Below, in pieces: positions 32,542 through 41,435 of a stretch of 64,000 bases of DNA (the stretch's first letter is position 1; every line of letters begins with the position of its first letter). This DNA is from Haliscomenobacter sp033763495 (GTDB taxonomy: Bacteria > Bacteroidota > Bacteroidia > Chitinophagales > Saprospiraceae): NCBI RefSeq assembly GCF_033763495.1, contig NZ_JANRKL010000167.1, forward strand, positions 5,146-69,145. The letters are read 5' to 3'. The notes under the pieces are model-generated. The model did not search any database. It was not told the origin of the DNA and saw only the letters and a program-made list of their open reading frames with translations. The position numbers were made by a program, and so were the translations under genes.

Positions 32542-34521
32542 ATGAAAAAAACACCATTGATCCTATTTTTGGCTTTTTACTCAGCTCTTTCTATAGCCCA
32601 GAGCCCTTTGGCGGATAGCCTGCGACGCGAATACCATAAAGCCAAAGCTCCCCTTCAACAAATCGAGTTGTATTATGCCTTGGCGCGAGAAGTACAGATA
32701 CAAGACCTAGATCTCTCTTTGGCATATGCCGATACCTTGGAAAAAATGGCTAAAACAGCAAAATCCCCGGTAGGGGAAGCCCATGCCTTGCATATTAGGG
32801 GGAGTGCATATCAGGATAAAAAGGATAAGGCTGCGGCCATCCGCACGTTTAAAAAACAGCTTGCGATTGGTAAAAAAATAAATGACCAAAAGGTTCAGTC
32901 GGATGCTTACAATGGGCTGGGAGGAACCTATCAGGATTTTTTTCAAAATGATTCAGCACAGTACTACCTGCTGTTAGGAGCCAAAATGCGGGAGAAAATG
33001 GGCGATTGGGAAAACGCAGCTTCTGCATACAGCAACCTGGGCAATGTTTATTCTGATGCAGAATTACATGATAAAGCCATTGAGTATTTGGAAAAAGCAT
33101 TGGAAATACGCCTCAAAACGGGTGACGAGCGCCGCACCATTTTTACCTACAACAACCTGGCCGTGGCCCACGGTGCCAAAAAAGACTATGATAAATCTCT
33201 GGACTACTCCTACAAAGGTATCGCCATGGCGCTTAAAAACGACAATAAATTTGTGGCGGGAGTCATGCTCGGTGGAGTCTGCCATTTGCTCCATGAGACG
33301 GGAAAAAACCTTGAAGCAATTCCCAAATGTGAACAATCGATTCAGTATTTAATGGAAACCAAACGGGAGACGAACCTGGTATTTCCCTATGTCAACCTTG
33401 CCGCAGTGTACAATTCTCTTGGGCAAGCTTCCAAAGGCCTGGAAAATGCACTTACAGGTTATGCCATCATGCAGAAACACCAACTGATGGATCCTCTCGC
33501 TGTGTATTACGAGGAAATTGCCCATTCCTATGAATTATTAGGTCAACCCCAAAAAGCGCTTTTTTGGTACAAAAGATTTCAGGCACTGGATGATTCTTTA
33601 TTTACAGTTGAAAATACCCAGGTGCTTGCCGACATGGAAGCCAAGTACCAAACCCAAAAAAAGGAAACCGAAATTGCCCAACAACAACTTCAATTGGAAA
33701 AGCAAGAAAGCCAATTGTTTCAGCAACAAACCTGGCTTTGGGGGCTTGGTGTTGGGTTTTTGGCTTTTGTTTTATTGGGCTGGTTGTTTTGGAACCGCTT
33801 CCGTTTGCGCAAAAAGACGGAACTGGATGCGGCCATCATTCAGGAGCAAAAACTGGGGCTCAATGCTGTGATCGAAGCCCAGGAAGCCGAGCGCAAACGC
33901 ATCGCCAAAGACTTGCACGATGGCATTGCCCAGGAAATGGTCGCTTTAAAACTGGGCTTTTCAGCCCTGCAACATAAGATTGCCCATGTTGCACCAGTGG
34001 AAGCCCAACAAGTTGGTCAATTGGCTGAGCAATTGGATCAATCCTGTACCGAAGTGCGCAATATTTCCCATACCATGTTGCCTCCTATGCTGGAGCAACA
34101 CGGCCTGGCTCCGAGTCTCGAAATGTTGTTGCGCAACACCCTCCAAGGTACTGCCCTGCAATACGAGTTTGAAAGTAGCCTGGTGCCTGATCAATTGGAT
34201 GAAAAAGTTGAAATCGGGATTTACCGAGTTGCTCAGGAATTGCTGAATAACGTGATCAAACACGCCCAGGCGGGCAAGGTAATGGTCATCTTATACCTGG
34301 CGGGGGGCAGTTTGATTTTGAGGATGGAAGATGATGGCCGTGGGTTTGATTTTGAACAAGCCAGGTCTAAAGGCAGTATGGGGATCCTCAATATTCTGAG
34401 CCGCGTAAACACCTTGGGCGGAGTTTTTCAAACCGAACCGGCCTATCCTAAGGGCACCATTTCCGTGATTCGTATCCCCCTACCTAATCCAGAAACCAGC
34501 AAGCATGGAAGCGAAGATTAA
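32542..34521 (+). CDS. TPR-containing sensor histidine kinase (NarL-partner type, HisKA_3)
   Basis: 659-residue membrane sensor. A signal peptide is followed by a periplasmic array of tetratricopeptide repeats (about residues 25-370, for example AASAYSNLGNVYSDAELHDKAIEYLEKAL), a coiled segment, one transmembrane helix near 397-417, a HisKA_3 dimerisation helix (ERKRIAKDLHDGIAQEMVALKLG, phosphoacceptor His in LHD), and a HATPase domain (ELLNNVIKHAQAG, DDGRGFD, GMGIL-like SMGILNI). The response-regulator start overlaps its 3' end by 17 bases. The pair probably responds to a periplasmic or envelope signal that is not deducible. Confidence 0.93.
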   Translation: MKKTPLILFLAFYSALSIAQSPLADSLRREYHKAKAPLQQIELYYALAREVQIQDLDLSLAYADTLEKMAKTAKSPVGEAHALHIRGSAYQDKKDKAAAIRTFKKQLAIGKKINDQKVQSDAYNGLGGTYQDFFQNDSAQYYLLLGAKMREKMGDWENAASAYSNLGNVYSDAELHDKAIEYLEKALEIRLKTGDERRTIFTYNNLAVAHGAKKDYDKSLDYSYKGIAMALKNDNKFVAGVMLGGVCHLLHETGKNLEAIPKCEQSIQYLMETKRETNLVFPYVNLAAVYNSLGQASKGLENALTGYAIMQKHQLMDPLAVYYEEIAHSYELLGQPQKALFWYKRFQALDDSLFTVENTQVLADMEAKYQTQKKETEIAQQQLQLEKQESQLFQQQTWLWGLGVGFLAFVLLGWLFWNRFRLRKKTELDAAIIQEQKLGLNAVIEAQEAERKRIAKDLHDGIAQEMVALKLGFSALQHKIAHVAPVEAQQVGQLAEQLDQSCTEVRNISHTMLPPMLEQHGLAPSLEMLLRNTLQGTALQYEFESSLVPDQLDEKVEIGIYRVAQELLNNVIKHAQAGKVMVILYLAGGSLILRMEDDGRGFDFEQARSKGSMGILNILSRVNTLGGVFQTEPAYPKGTISVIRIPLPNPETSKHGSED

Positions 34522-35143
34522 AATAATGATTGCCGATGACCATCAATTGGTGCGCAAGGGTTTTGTCGCCATTTTGGAACAAATTCCGGGCGTCCAAGTC
34601 ATGGCTGAAGCGGCGAATGGTCGGGAAGTGTTGGATGCTTTTCGGCGCCTGGGCCGTGCCGATGTGGTTTTATTGGACTACGAAATGCCCTTGATGAATG
34701 GTTTGGAAACGCTGATCCAACTCAAGCAGGAATACTTTGGCATTAAAGTCATTGTGCTTACCATGCTCAATGAACGCAGCATCATTCAGGGTGCCCTTGA
34801 GCAAGGTGCGGATGGTTTTTTGTTCAAAAATACCTCGGTTGAAGAGCTCTCAACTGCAATCTCCAAAGTGTACAAGGGTGAAAAATATTACGCCGGAGAA
34901 GTAGCCCTTAGCCTGGCAAAAGCGCCAACTGCAAGCAATGACGCTTCCCTAACCAGCCTGAGCGAACGGGAATTGGATGTATTGAAGTTGGTCGCTCAGG
35001 GGTTTTCCAGCACTGAAATCGGGGCACAATTGTTTATCAGTCCTCGCACCGTAGATACCCATCGGAATAACCTGATTCAAAAACTGGAAGTTAAAGGGAT
35101 TGCTGGATTGGTGCAGTTTGCCATTCGGCAGAAGCTCATTTGA
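34505..35143 (+). CDS. NarL/FixJ-family response regulator
   Basis: 212 residues. Receiver domain at 1-125: acidic pocket ADDHQL, phosphoacceptor aspartate in VVLLDYEMP, T in VLTML and the lysine in FLFKNTS. LuxR-type HTH at about 145-210 (LSERELDVLKLVAQGFSSTEIGAQLFISPRTVDTHRNNLIQKL). It overlaps the upstream kinase gene by 17 bases and is surely its partner. The next gene downstream, a dihaem cytochrome c 128 bases away on the same strand, could be a target, but no operator was identified. Confidence 0.94.
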   Translation: MEAKIKIMIADDHQLVRKGFVAILEQIPGVQVMAEAANGREVLDAFRRLGRADVVLLDYEMPLMNGLETLIQLKQEYFGIKVIVLTMLNERSIIQGALEQGADGFLFKNTSVEELSTAISKVYKGEKYYAGEVALSLAKAPTASNDASLTSLSERELDVLKLVAQGFSSTEIGAQLFISPRTVDTHRNNLIQKLEVKGIAGLVQFAIRQKLI

Positions 35144-35271
35144 GTAAAAAATACGCAAATCTACGTAGCTGCTTTACACAAAACTACGCTGTATCTCCGG
35201 CAGGATTCAGGGCATCTTTGTGCTGTTCTTCGGAACAAGACATGGATTGTTAACGCCTAGAATCTTTTGCT

Positions 35272-36168
35272 ATGAAAAAAATATTTAAATGGATCGGCAT
35301 CGTCCTGGGAGGACTTATTTTGGTATTGACTTGTGCAGTTTTCCTTATGAATGCCGCTTACAACCAGCGCCTCAATAGAACCTACAACATTCAACCTGCC
35401 AGCCTCAAAATTCCCAATGACTCAACCAACCTGGCCGAGGGCAAAAAATGGGTCAACAACCTTTGCACCCATTGCCATGGTGAACAACTGGAGGGTACTA
35501 AATTTTTCAATGACCCTGCTTTTGGTATTTTAATCGCGCCAAATTTGACGCCAGCCGGAGTCACCAAAGATTATGTTGATGCGGATTGGGTAAGAGCCAT
35601 CCGGCACGGGGCTGGTAAAAATGGCCGCCCTCTGATGATCATGCCATCTAACGAATTTCACGCTTTGAGTGAAGAGCACCTTGGTCAAATTATTGCCTAC
35701 CTGAAAACGGTTCCAGCGGTGGAAAAAGAGTGGGAAAAATCCGGTTTTACCACTTTTGCTAAAGTATTGATCCAGTCGGGCGCTTTTGGCAAAATTTTTC
35801 CTGTGGAATACCTGGACCATACCGCCAAATTCAAAAGCACCCCTCAACGAAAGGCCCCCTGGGTATATGGCGCCTACCTGGTGCAGGTCAGTGGATGCAG
35901 GGCTTGTCATGGCGAGCAGCTGAATGGGGCACCCAATCACGACCCCACCGGCCCAATGGCGCCGAATTTGACTGCTGCGGGGAATTTGCCCAAATGGGGG
36001 GAGGCAGGTTTTATACAATCGATTCGTACCGGCACTCGACCTGATGGTACCACGATGGATCAGAAATTTATGCCCTGGAAAAACATCGGGGCTCAGGATG
36101 ACGAAGCGCTAAAAGCGATTTATACGTATTTGATGGCGCAGCCAAAAGTAGAAACCCCGAAAAAATAG
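35272..36168 (+). CDS. Dihaem c-type cytochrome (membrane-anchored)
   Basis: 298-residue exported cytochrome with an N-terminal uncleaved-looking membrane helix (residues 5-27) and two haem c attachment motifs: CTHCHG near residue 65 and CRACHG near residue 208. Each is followed by a methionine-containing segment that could supply the sixth ligand (GRPLMIMPS; TTMDQKFMPW). The two halves look like a duplication, each with an APNLT motif. It is likely a periplasm-facing electron carrier of the type found beside alcohol or aldehyde dehydrogenases, but no dehydrogenase is adjacent. Confidence 0.88.
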   Translation: MKKIFKWIGIVLGGLILVLTCAVFLMNAAYNQRLNRTYNIQPASLKIPNDSTNLAEGKKWVNNLCTHCHGEQLEGTKFFNDPAFGILIAPNLTPAGVTKDYVDADWVRAIRHGAGKNGRPLMIMPSNEFHALSEEHLGQIIAYLKTVPAVEKEWEKSGFTTFAKVLIQSGAFGKIFPVEYLDHTAKFKSTPQRKAPWVYGAYLVQVSGCRACHGEQLNGAPNHDPTGPMAPNLTAAGNLPKWGEAGFIQSIRTGTRPDGTTMDQKFMPWKNIGAQDDEALKAIYTYLMAQPKVETPKK

Positions 36169-36177
36169 GTGTTTTTG

Positions 36178-36327
36178 AGTTAAGAGTTAAGAGTACATGA
36201 GTAGCGAGTTTTGAAGTAAATGGAGAGTTTTGAAGTGGGGTTACGCACGGACGTTGGCCCAGCGTTGGTGAAAGGCTAGGCGGTAGCCCACTTCAAAACT
36301 CGCTACTCATGTACTCTTAACTCAACT
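36178..36327. repeat. Long palindrome, CCGCAG-core family, adjoining a glycerate-kinase fragment
   Basis: The left flank GTTAAGAGTACATGAGTAGC... and right flank GCTACTCATGTACTCTTAAC are exact complements over at least 20 bases and extend through GAGTTTTGAAGT/ACTTCAAAACTC. The left arm carries an extra internal duplicate of GAGTTTTGAAGT. The centre keeps GGCGGTAGCCC. A degraded relative lies at 40150-40268, in the equivalent position beyond the intact glycerate kinase. Confidence 0.8.
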
Positions 36328-36480
36328 ACCTCATCACCCGCATCACTTGCTCTGCCACAAACTCCAGATTCTCCGCCGTACTCGCCAGCGCATCGTCAAA
36401 AATCTGCACTTTCCGCCCAATCGCAAAAGCCGCTTTTAAACCAATCAGGTCCAAAAAAGCTTGATCGGCATCGATGGCCA
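36326..36480 (-). pseudogene. Duplicated 3' fragment of the glycerate kinase gene
   Basis: The last about 50 codons of glycerate kinase (AIDADQAFLDLIGLKAAFAI to the terminal VAEQVMRVMR and a TAG stop) are repeated here in the same orientation as the intact gene at 40270-41394, at roughly 90 percent DNA identity by eye. The homology stops abruptly at 36480, 20 bases before the end of the NACHT gene. No start codon is present. Confidence 0.85.
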
Positions 36481-36499
36481 CTTTAAGGAGCACCTCGCT

Positions 36500-38857
36500 T
36501 CAGCTGATGCTGGCTACAACAACTGGGTTGTGTTCCGTTTCCACCCATTGATCCAAAAAATAATGCTGCAAAATGCGGTGTCGAAAGCGCCAATTAGCTC
36601 CGCTTGTTTCCAGGATATTGCACTCGACCATGTGGTTGAGAAAAGGAACTACTTTTTTGGGGAATAAACCTTTTTTGTGTAAAAGATAACAAAGGTGCCA
36701 GTGCTGGATGATGGAGAAATATAATACTTTGGCGGAAGCTTTAAAACGCTGATAGGGGGCATTGATTTGAATGAAGTAAGAACTATTTTCTTGTCCTTGA
36801 ACAATTAGTTCTACGATAAACGCCATAATCAGCCCTACGATCAAACCGACGGACAGCCCAAACATCAACGCTCCTTTAAACGCTCCGATGAGTATCCCTA
36901 AAATACCGACGGCAAGTACTCCTCCCAGAGATTTATCGATATTATTGACCCAATCCCACTTTACTTTTTCTCTTGTTTTTATATAAGGAAACCAATGACG
37001 AGATTCAGTGCTTAATAACCCTGACAGCCCGCCCAGTAGTACTCCTAGCAACCCTCCAAACAATCCAATGGACAGCCATATTAACGGATTTCTGATAAGA
37101 TCCCCATCTCCGTCCAACTTGTTTAACGACACTTCGAAGAATGGCTGAGTCAAATATGCGCTCAGTGCTCCAATAATCCCTCCGAACATCCCTTTCCCTT
37201 CGTTTCGCTGAACCAAAAAGGATCCGAACAGAGCTGCACCTAGAAAGCTACCCAGCCCGCCGAAAATCCCACTAAACAGTCCTACTGTAAAGAAATAGAC
37301 CAGATGTGAAAAAAAAGTACTCACAATACGCTCTTTTCTAGACAATCTAAACCACCCATACTGTAAATGAATCAATTCAAAATCCACCAATTTTTCCCTT
37401 TTAAGCCTTGAGGCAAAAAAACCAAGGTATTTGCTGGCCAGGTGAGCATTATAATCTTTAGTGCTAAAATTTCGAAACATTTCAGCGACAAAACGCTGTT
37501 CTATTTCTTTTTTTCTACCTGCCAGGTCAAGGGCTGAAAAATTCAATTCATGCAGGTATTTTCCTCGGGCAAACAACAATTGTAGGGTATTAAAATAAAA
37601 AGGGATTTCGGCAATTTCACGCAAGAGCAAGTCTTGTTCAAGTGCTATCAATAATCTTTGGGAGCCCTCATTGGGGTCTATCTTTTGCAATTGCTCGAGC
37701 AACTGTCCATAGCTCAACGGCCCCACTTCAACTTGGCTATTTACTGGGGCGTCTTTTGCTAAAGCTTGGTATTCGTCAATGCGGGAGGAAAGTATAAAAT
37801 ACCGATGAGGGTCTTCTCCTCCGTACCGACCAATTGCTTCCAGGCAAGTCTGGCGATCTTCAGCTTTGACCTCATCCAAACCATCCAGCAATAAAATCAG
37901 TCGGTTCTGCGCGACTAGCTCAGCCGCAGCTTTTTTATTGATGGTCAGGCTCATCTCTGAGGGCAAAATTTCCTGAATCCAGGCTTCCAGGCTGGGAAAT
38001 GCACTATTCCAGCGTGCGAGATTCAAAATAACCGGAATCCGGGTAGGTTCTTTCTCCAACAACTCTAACTCTAGTTGCAAAAGCAAAGTGGTTTTTCCAG
38101 CCCCGGGTACCCCCACTAAAAACAAACGGCCTTTTGCATCTTCGTAATACTCTAACAGTTTTTTACGAATTTGCCCATCGTTGTACTGCACAAACGTTTC
38201 TGCGGCTTGGGAACTGGTTCCCGTTGTGGAAGGCAAGAGGCGCAGATTAACGGGTTGCCGGTGAGTGAGTTTTTGTTTCAGGCGGTTTTCGTAGCGTGTT
38301 TTTAAAGCTGCTTTGATTTCGTCGTAAAAAATAAAGGCTTGCGCTATTTCCTTTTCTAATATTTTGATCAGGGTGAGTAGGCCAAGACTGATTTTATTCA
38401 AGGCTCTACTTTTACTTTGCGGAGATTGGGTGCCGTATATTTCCGCATGTTGTACTTGAGCAAGGCGGGCACTCAAGCTTGAAATCTCTACATCCAATGT
38501 TTGTACGTGCAACTCATCCAGGGACTTCAACGCTTGATCGTAGTCGGCTTTACTGATTGCTTTTTTTGCTTTGGCTAGCAAGTGGCGGTTTTGTTCGGTC
38601 GCTGGCAAGTGGTATCGTTCAGGCTTACTTTTAGATTGTTCAGAAAAAAGCCCTATACCTATTCCTGGACTAATGTAAGCGGCAAAGAAGAAAAGCAGCA
38701 GGAAAAATGCAATCAAGATGTATTTGTAGTGTTCACCTAGGTGATTTTTGGATAAGGGTCCTGCATCTTCACCCAGTATTTCAGGCAACAACGCTGAAAG
38801 AATCAGAAATGAGGAGAGGATCAAAAAAGGGGCTATTTTTCTTAATAGCTTGAGCAT
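36500..38857 (-). CDS. Membrane-bound NACHT-type STAND NTPase with EAD-like helical domain
   Basis: 785 residues. Two N-terminal membrane helices (about 9-26 and 45-65) precede a helical region at about 85-195 that resembles effector-associated (EAD-type) domains (QVQHAEIYGTQSPQSKSRAL). The NTPase core follows: Walker A GVPGAGKTT at 249-257, Walker B LILLLDGLDEV at 320-330 with the NACHT-style acidic residues, a sensor-like FILSSR near 355, and winged-helix-like sequence to about 490. Residues about 515-700 are four or more glycine-rich membrane segments (GIFGGLGSFLGAALFG, GLFGGLLGVLLGGLSGLL, GILGILIGAFKGAL). STAND NTPases of this kind act in antiphage or stress signalling; that role is inferred. 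It is divergent from the Rpn gene; both lie between two glycerate-kinase 3' ends. Confidence 0.85.
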   Translation of the reverse strand: MLKLLRKIAPFLILSSFLILSALLPEILGEDAGPLSKNHLGEHYKYILIAFFLLLFFFAAYISPGIGIGLFSEQSKSKPERYHLPATEQNRHLLAKAKKAISKADYDQALKSLDELHVQTLDVEISSLSARLAQVQHAEIYGTQSPQSKSRALNKISLGLLTLIKILEKEIAQAFIFYDEIKAALKTRYENRLKQKLTHRQPVNLRLLPSTTGTSSQAAETFVQYNDGQIRKKLLEYYEDAKGRLFLVGVPGAGKTTLLLQLELELLEKEPTRIPVILNLARWNSAFPSLEAWIQEILPSEMSLTINKKAAAELVAQNRLILLLDGLDEVKAEDRQTCLEAIGRYGGEDPHRYFILSSRIDEYQALAKDAPVNSQVEVGPLSYGQLLEQLQKIDPNEGSQRLLIALEQDLLLREIAEIPFYFNTLQLLFARGKYLHELNFSALDLAGRKKEIEQRFVAEMFRNFSTKDYNAHLASKYLGFFASRLKREKLVDFELIHLQYGWFRLSRKERIVSTFFSHLVYFFTVGLFSGIFGGLGSFLGAALFGSFLVQRNEGKGMFGGIIGALSAYLTQPFFEVSLNKLDGDGDLIRNPLIWLSIGLFGGLLGVLLGGLSGLLSTESRHWFPYIKTREKVKWDWVNNIDKSLGGVLAVGILGILIGAFKGALMFGLSVGLIVGLIMAFIVELIVQGQENSSYFIQINAPYQRFKASAKVLYFSIIQHWHLCYLLHKKGLFPKKVVPFLNHMVECNILETSGANWRFRHRILQHYFLDQWVETEHNPVVVASIS

Positions 38858-38889
38858 AATTTACACGGATATAACTTTTTTGTAAAGAT

Positions 38890-39051
38890 AAGCAAAAATC
38901 TATACTACTATACCAGATCGACAACAGGACCGCTAGCGGCAACTACGCCATTGTCCTCACCTACGACGGTGTTGACAACGACCCAAGAATTTATGTATCT
39001 GCGCAAAAAAATAATAAAAAAATAGTTTTAAATTTAAAAAACAAACACTAA
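38890..39051 (+). other. Coding-like remnant upstream of the Rpn gene
   Basis: In the gap between the NACHT and Rpn genes one plus-strand frame is open from before 38890 to a TAA at 39049 and encodes, from 38911, YQIDNRTASGNYAIVLTYDG-VDNDPRIYVSAQ. The composition is protein-like and more GC-rich than the surrounding AT-rich spacer, but it has no start codon. It may be the end of a lost gene; it is too short to identify. Confidence 0.3.
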
Positions 39052-39071
39052 ATTTAGAAAAATTCAATCCG

Positions 39072-40085
39072 ATGCCTAAAAAACCCAGTAAACCGCACGA
39101 CGAATTTTTTAAAGCGACCTTTAGCCGCATGGAAGTGGTAGTAGATTATTTGCAAAAAATGCTGCCCTCTGAGCTGACTGATCTTCTGCTCATCAAGGAA
39201 TTAAAACGAGTAAATGGCTCGTACATATCGCCTGCACTAAAAGAATATTTTTCAGACTTGATTTACGAATGCCCTTTAAAACACCCAAATTTAGCGATAA
39301 ATCTTGCGCTGCTTTTTGAGCACAAAAGTCAACCTGAGCAATATCCGCATTTCCAGCTTTTGCGTTACATGTTGGATGGTTGGGAAGAACAACTCCGGCA
39401 AGGTCAAACACTGACCCTGATTATCCCCATCGTCATTTATCACGGCGAGGCAAATTGGACAAAACGGAGTTTATCCAGCTATTTTGGGAATGATTTACCT
39501 TCACATATACTTACTTTCCTGCCACAATTTGACTATCAATTGACCCATGTCACCTCCATGAGTGATGAAGAAATTCTGGCATTAGGCAATAGTCTGTTGG
39601 TCAATACCTTTTTGATGATGAAGCACATCTGGCATCCAGAGTTCATTTTACAAAACCCTCAGTTGATTTTTATACATTTGGAAGAGACAAGCAACATGCG
39701 AGACTTTGTGGTCGCGTTACTTGCATATTTTTTAAAAAACTCAGAACTTACAGGAGAAAAAGTCAAAACCTTTATTGAAATCTTGCCAAGGACATTAAAC
39801 CAAACTGCAATGAGTACTTATGAAATGATTCTTAAGGAAGGAAGAGAACAAGGCCTGAAAATAAATGAGGATCTGTTGATTGAAGCTCAGCTGCGTGCTG
39901 AGGAAGAACGCTTACGTGCCGAAGAGGCATTGCTTCGTGAGGCAGAAGAGCATCAACGGTTTGACAAAGTAATTCTCCAACTGCACTTTGAATTGCAATT
40001 GCCCATTGCCGAAATTGTGAAAATAACCGAACGTGAGGAAACGTATATTGAGGATCTGATTGCGCGTAAAAACAATGAAAATTAA
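39072..40085 (+). CDS. Rpn-family recombination-promoting nuclease / putative transposase
   Basis: 337 residues. Rpn/YhgA-like PD-(D/E)XK nuclease: the N-terminal PHDEFFKATFSRMEVVVDYL motif, probable catalytic residues D62 (FSDLIYE), E83 and K85 (LLFEHKSQPEQ), followed by the LLRYMLDGWEEQ and LIIPIVIYHG segments. Residues 260-300 are a glutamate/arginine-rich coiled coil (EGREQG, RAEEERLRAEEALLREAEE), and the C-terminus contains a short HTH-like LPIAEIVKITER motif. Characterised members are DNA endonucleases that increase RecA-independent recombination. It lies divergent from the NACHT NTPase and next to a repeat; a shared role with that gene is not established. Confidence 0.9.
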   Translation: MPKKPSKPHDEFFKATFSRMEVVVDYLQKMLPSELTDLLLIKELKRVNGSYISPALKEYFSDLIYECPLKHPNLAINLALLFEHKSQPEQYPHFQLLRYMLDGWEEQLRQGQTLTLIIPIVIYHGEANWTKRSLSSYFGNDLPSHILTFLPQFDYQLTHVTSMSDEEILALGNSLLVNTFLMMKHIWHPEFILQNPQLIFIHLEETSNMRDFVVALLAYFLKNSELTGEKVKTFIEILPRTLNQTAMSTYEMILKEGREQGLKINEDLLIEAQLRAEEERLRAEEALLREAEEHQRFDKVILQLHFELQLPIAEIVKITEREETYIEDLIARKNNEN

Positions 40086-40149
40086 GCACAACCCCTTCGG
40101 TCGGTTGCGATACCAGGGGCTTATTCCACATAGTTATGGAGCGGAGTTT

Positions 40150-40268
40150 ATACAGGCTGTTGAATTCTGAAGTGAAGTGACTTTAGAAGTTATTTGACCA
40201 AGGCTGTGTCTAAGCCGCTGCGGTAACCCACTTCTAAAGTTGTAAGTCATGTATTATCCCTTAACTCA
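40150..40268. repeat. Degraded CCGCAG-core palindrome beside intact glycerate kinase
   Basis: The core GGCTGTGTCTAAGCCGCTGC-GGTAACCC lies at about 40203-40230. The right flank (CTTCTAAAGTTGTAAGTCAT..CCCTTAACTCAA) is related to the right flank of the palindrome at 36178-36327. The left arm is only partly complementary (GACTTTAGAAG). Together with the kinase 3' end it forms the second copy of an approximately 200-base direct repeat flanking 36.5-40.1 kb. Confidence 0.65.
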
Positions 40269-40269
40269 A

Positions 40270-41394
40270 TTATCCCATCACCCTCATCACCTGCTCCGCC
40301 ACAAATTCTAAATTCTCCGCCGTACTTGCCAACGCATCGTCAAAAATCTGCACTTTTCGCCCAATCGCAAAAGCAGCTTTTAAACCAATCAGGTCCAAAA
40401 AAGCCTGATCGGCATCGATGGCACCACAAAGCGCAATGGTGGGTACGCCAAACTGAGTGGCACGGCCACAAATCCCCCGCACCAGTTTTCCACCCAGGGT
40501 TTGGCTATCCAAACGACCTTCACCAGTGAAGACCAGATTGGCACCTTTCAGGGCATCGTCAAAATTGGTCATGTTCATCACCGCATCAATGCCTGGGTGC
40601 AACTCACCTTTAAGAAAGGCCAGGCATGCTGCTCCCATTCCGCCAGCTGCCCCAGAACCAGGAGTTGTAGAAAAATCCTGACCAAACGTTTTTTCCAACA
40701 AAGCACCAAACTGTTGTAGTCCCAAATCCAACCGCTCTACCATAGCCGCATTGGCTCCTTTCTGAGGCCCAAAGACGTAAGCTGCACCCATGGGGCCATG
40801 CAGCGGGTTTTTGACATCACACAACACCTCAAAACGGGTTTCGGCAAGGGCCGGATGTACCTTCGCCACTTCAATTCTTTCGATGGCGGCCAATGATTCG
40901 CCCCTTGGTAACAATTCCTTCCCTTGAGAGGTATGAAACTCGTAACCCAATGCAGCTGCCATGCCCATTCCAGCATCATTGGTGGCACTGCCGCCTAGGC
41001 CCAGTAAAATATGCCGCACCCCACTATTCAGCGCATGGGCGATCATTTGCCCGGTGCCATAAGTACTGGTCAGCATGGGATTGCGCTCCTCATCACTCAG
41101 GCGCTGCAAGCCCGAGGCCTGTGCCATTTCAATGAAGGCCTTTTCACCATTGGCTGAAAGGATGTATTGGCAGGTTACGTCTCGTCCCAGGGGGTCGTAA
41201 GCATTCATTTGTACAACACTCCCACCCAGGTGATGGGCAAATACATCCGCCAGTCCTTCTCCACCATCGGTGAGCGGGAAAATGACCAGTTCGGCATCGG
41301 GTTGTACTTTTCGGATCCCATCGGCAATGGCGTTGCAGACTTGTTGGGCGGGCAGGGCGTCTTTAAAGGAATCGGCAGCGATGACTATTTTCAT
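40270..41394 (-). CDS. glxK: Glycerate kinase, GlxK family
   Basis: 374-residue glycerate 2-kinase of the type I (GlxK/GarK) family: IAADSFKDALPAQQVCNAIA at the N-terminus, LTDGGEGLADV, a glycine-rich LLGLGGSATNDAGMGMAAALG motif near 135, PGSGAAGGMGAACLAF near 245 and VFTGEGRLDSQTLGGK near 285. The enzyme phosphorylates D-glycerate at the expense of ATP, feeding glycolysis. The full gene is intact; a duplicate of its last 50 codons lies 3.8 kb away at 36326-36480. It is followed downstream by a degraded palindrome and preceded by a MarR gene on the same strand 42 bases upstream, which may share its transcript. Confidence 0.95.
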   Translation of the reverse strand: MKIVIAADSFKDALPAQQVCNAIADGIRKVQPDAELVIFPLTDGGEGLADVFAHHLGGSVVQMNAYDPLGRDVTCQYILSANGEKAFIEMAQASGLQRLSDEERNPMLTSTYGTGQMIAHALNSGVRHILLGLGGSATNDAGMGMAAALGYEFHTSQGKELLPRGESLAAIERIEVAKVHPALAETRFEVLCDVKNPLHGPMGAAYVFGPQKGANAAMVERLDLGLQQFGALLEKTFGQDFSTTPGSGAAGGMGAACLAFLKGELHPGIDAVMNMTNFDDALKGANLVFTGEGRLDSQTLGGKLVRGICGRATQFGVPTIALCGAIDADQAFLDLIGLKAAFAIGRKVQIFDDALASTAENLEFVAEQVMRVMG

Positions 41395-41435
41395 GATTGT
41401 AGTAAGGTTCTAAAGTTCCGGTGTTTTTAGAACCC

